Shown: positions 50,976 through 51,290 of the stretch, one piece after another
Numbering within the stretch: position 1 is the first letter of the stretch
Layout of the letters: every line of letters begins with the position of its first letter
DNA from: Pseudomonadota bacterium
GTDB lineage: Bacteria; Pseudomonadota; Alphaproteobacteria; Micropepsales; Micropepsaceae
NCBI GenBank assembly: GCA_018242105.1
Contig: JAFECP010000019.1
Span: forward strand, 79,355-130,644
Length of the DNA stretch: 51,290 nucleotides
Reading direction: 5' to 3'
The notes under the pieces: generated by a model
What the model was told of the DNA's origin: nothing
What the model saw: the letters and a program-made list of their open reading frames with translations, nothing else
Databases searched by the model: none
Translations under genes and position numbers: made by a program

Positions 50976-51124
50976 CCAGCGGGGACCCGACACCCTCCAA
51001 GGCCGACATCGAGATGACGCGCGAGATCGCCAATGCCGCCAAGGCCCTGCGGATCGGGATCCACGACCATATCGTCGTCGCGCGCGGCGGTATCCTAAGC
51101 TTCAAATCTTTGGGGCTTCTGTAG
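50966..51124 (+). pseudogene. radC: radC, 3' fragment
   Basis: From CAC at 50966 the frame reads HNHPSGDPTPSKADIEMTRE and continues through LRIGIHDHIVVARGGILSF to the TAG at 51122-51124. This is the JAMM metal site (His-x-His ... Asp) and the last strands of RadC, exactly what the 5' fragment at 3350-3961 lacks. It has no start codon of its own and no promoter is evident. Joining 3961 to 50966 restores a normal RadC of about 257 residues. Confidence 0.95.
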
Positions 51125-51188
51125 CGGCGTCTTGCAGCACGACATACCCAGCCTGCTATAACGACAAAGCGAACGCCTCGAGGGGAGC

Positions 51189-51290
51189 ATGTGGCGCGAT
51201 CGGCTGCTGCGCGCGGCCCAAGTACTGGGGAGCCTTCTGGGGGCGTTGGTGCTGGCATGCGTGCTAGCCACGCTCTCGCAACATTTGCAT
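51189..51290 (+). CDS. N-terminus of a membrane or exported protein (partial)
   Basis: The frame opens with ATG 51189, preceded by GAGGGGAG, and runs off the right edge after 34 codons: MWRDRLLRAAQVLGSLLGAL, then VLACVLATLSQ. A positively charged start followed by ~20 hydrophobic residues marks a signal peptide or first membrane helix. Too short to assign. Chromosomal side of the island. Confidence 0.6.
   Translation, partial: MWRDRLLRAAQVLGSLLGALVLACVLATLSQHLH

Noticed and set aside
1-51290. CRISPR array, rRNA or tRNA genes
   Set aside because: No regularly spaced direct repeats with unique spacers, and no tRNA or rRNA sequence recognised. The integration site is a protein gene, not a tRNA.

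Overview
The window is high-GC alphaproteobacterial DNA. The evidence is the codon use, the chromosomal order CcmI-like / CinA-like / map / radC, and alphaproteobacterial-looking proteins throughout. I cannot name a genus. The core chromosome occupies only the two edges. On the left (1-3961) are the end of a histidine kinase gene, a CcmI/CycH-like TPR protein, a small exported protein, a molybdopterin-binding CinA-like protein, methionine aminopeptidase (map) and the first part of radC. On the right (50966-51290) are the missing last ~52 codons of radC (HNHPSGDPTPS onward) and the start of another membrane or exported protein.

About 47 kb of accessory DNA splits radC exactly at the codons for the JAMM His-Asn-His. 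It is not one island but three elements in tandem: A (3962-15932), B (15933-33922) and C (33923-50965). Each starts with the same left end (CACAACTATCC..., then TTCACGCT..TCAC and its inverted copy 19 bp further on) and finishes with the same kind of right end (gtGGTTTG.TSCACAA). A candidate arm-type site, ATCACGAACCGTCA, lies 36 bp inside each left crossover and ~107 bp inside the right crossovers. No integrase or transposase for these elements is present. B and C each carry a small HTH_17 (excisionase-like) protein near the right end; A has none. Tn554-family elements are known to use radC, so recombinase supplied in trans is a reasonable idea.

Element A carries a two-component system, a three-part RND efflux pump (outer membrane factor, adaptor, pump), a cis-prenyltransferase and two small membrane proteins. 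An IS5/IS1182-type insertion sequence sits inside its left end. Elements B and C are dense defence islands. B holds a complete type III CBASS (Cap6/TRIP13, two HORMA-like proteins, CD-NTase, NucC) with a divergent CapH-CapP regulator pair. That regulator operon runs on into an exonuclease I homologue, a HEPN-like protein and a PD-(D/E)xK-like protein. B also has a broken HELVH metalloprotein gene, a Gabija-like OLD nuclease plus UvrD helicase pair, an unassigned GHKL ATPase / STAS-wHTH / cysteine-rich gene group, and an AbiE toxin-antitoxin pair.

C holds a ParB-like / DUF2130 pair, a YjzC-like small protein, a Mokosh type I-like pair (pseudokinase-helicase plus PLD nuclease), a ParB / Lit-like peptidase / DUF3800 run, an unknown protein, a second AbiE pair whose toxin is fused to WYL and zinc-finger segments, and a TIR protein with a partner. 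The best candidates for undescribed biology are the recombinase-less tandem elements at radC, the GHKL/STAS/eight-cysteine group in B, and the capH-capP operon extension.
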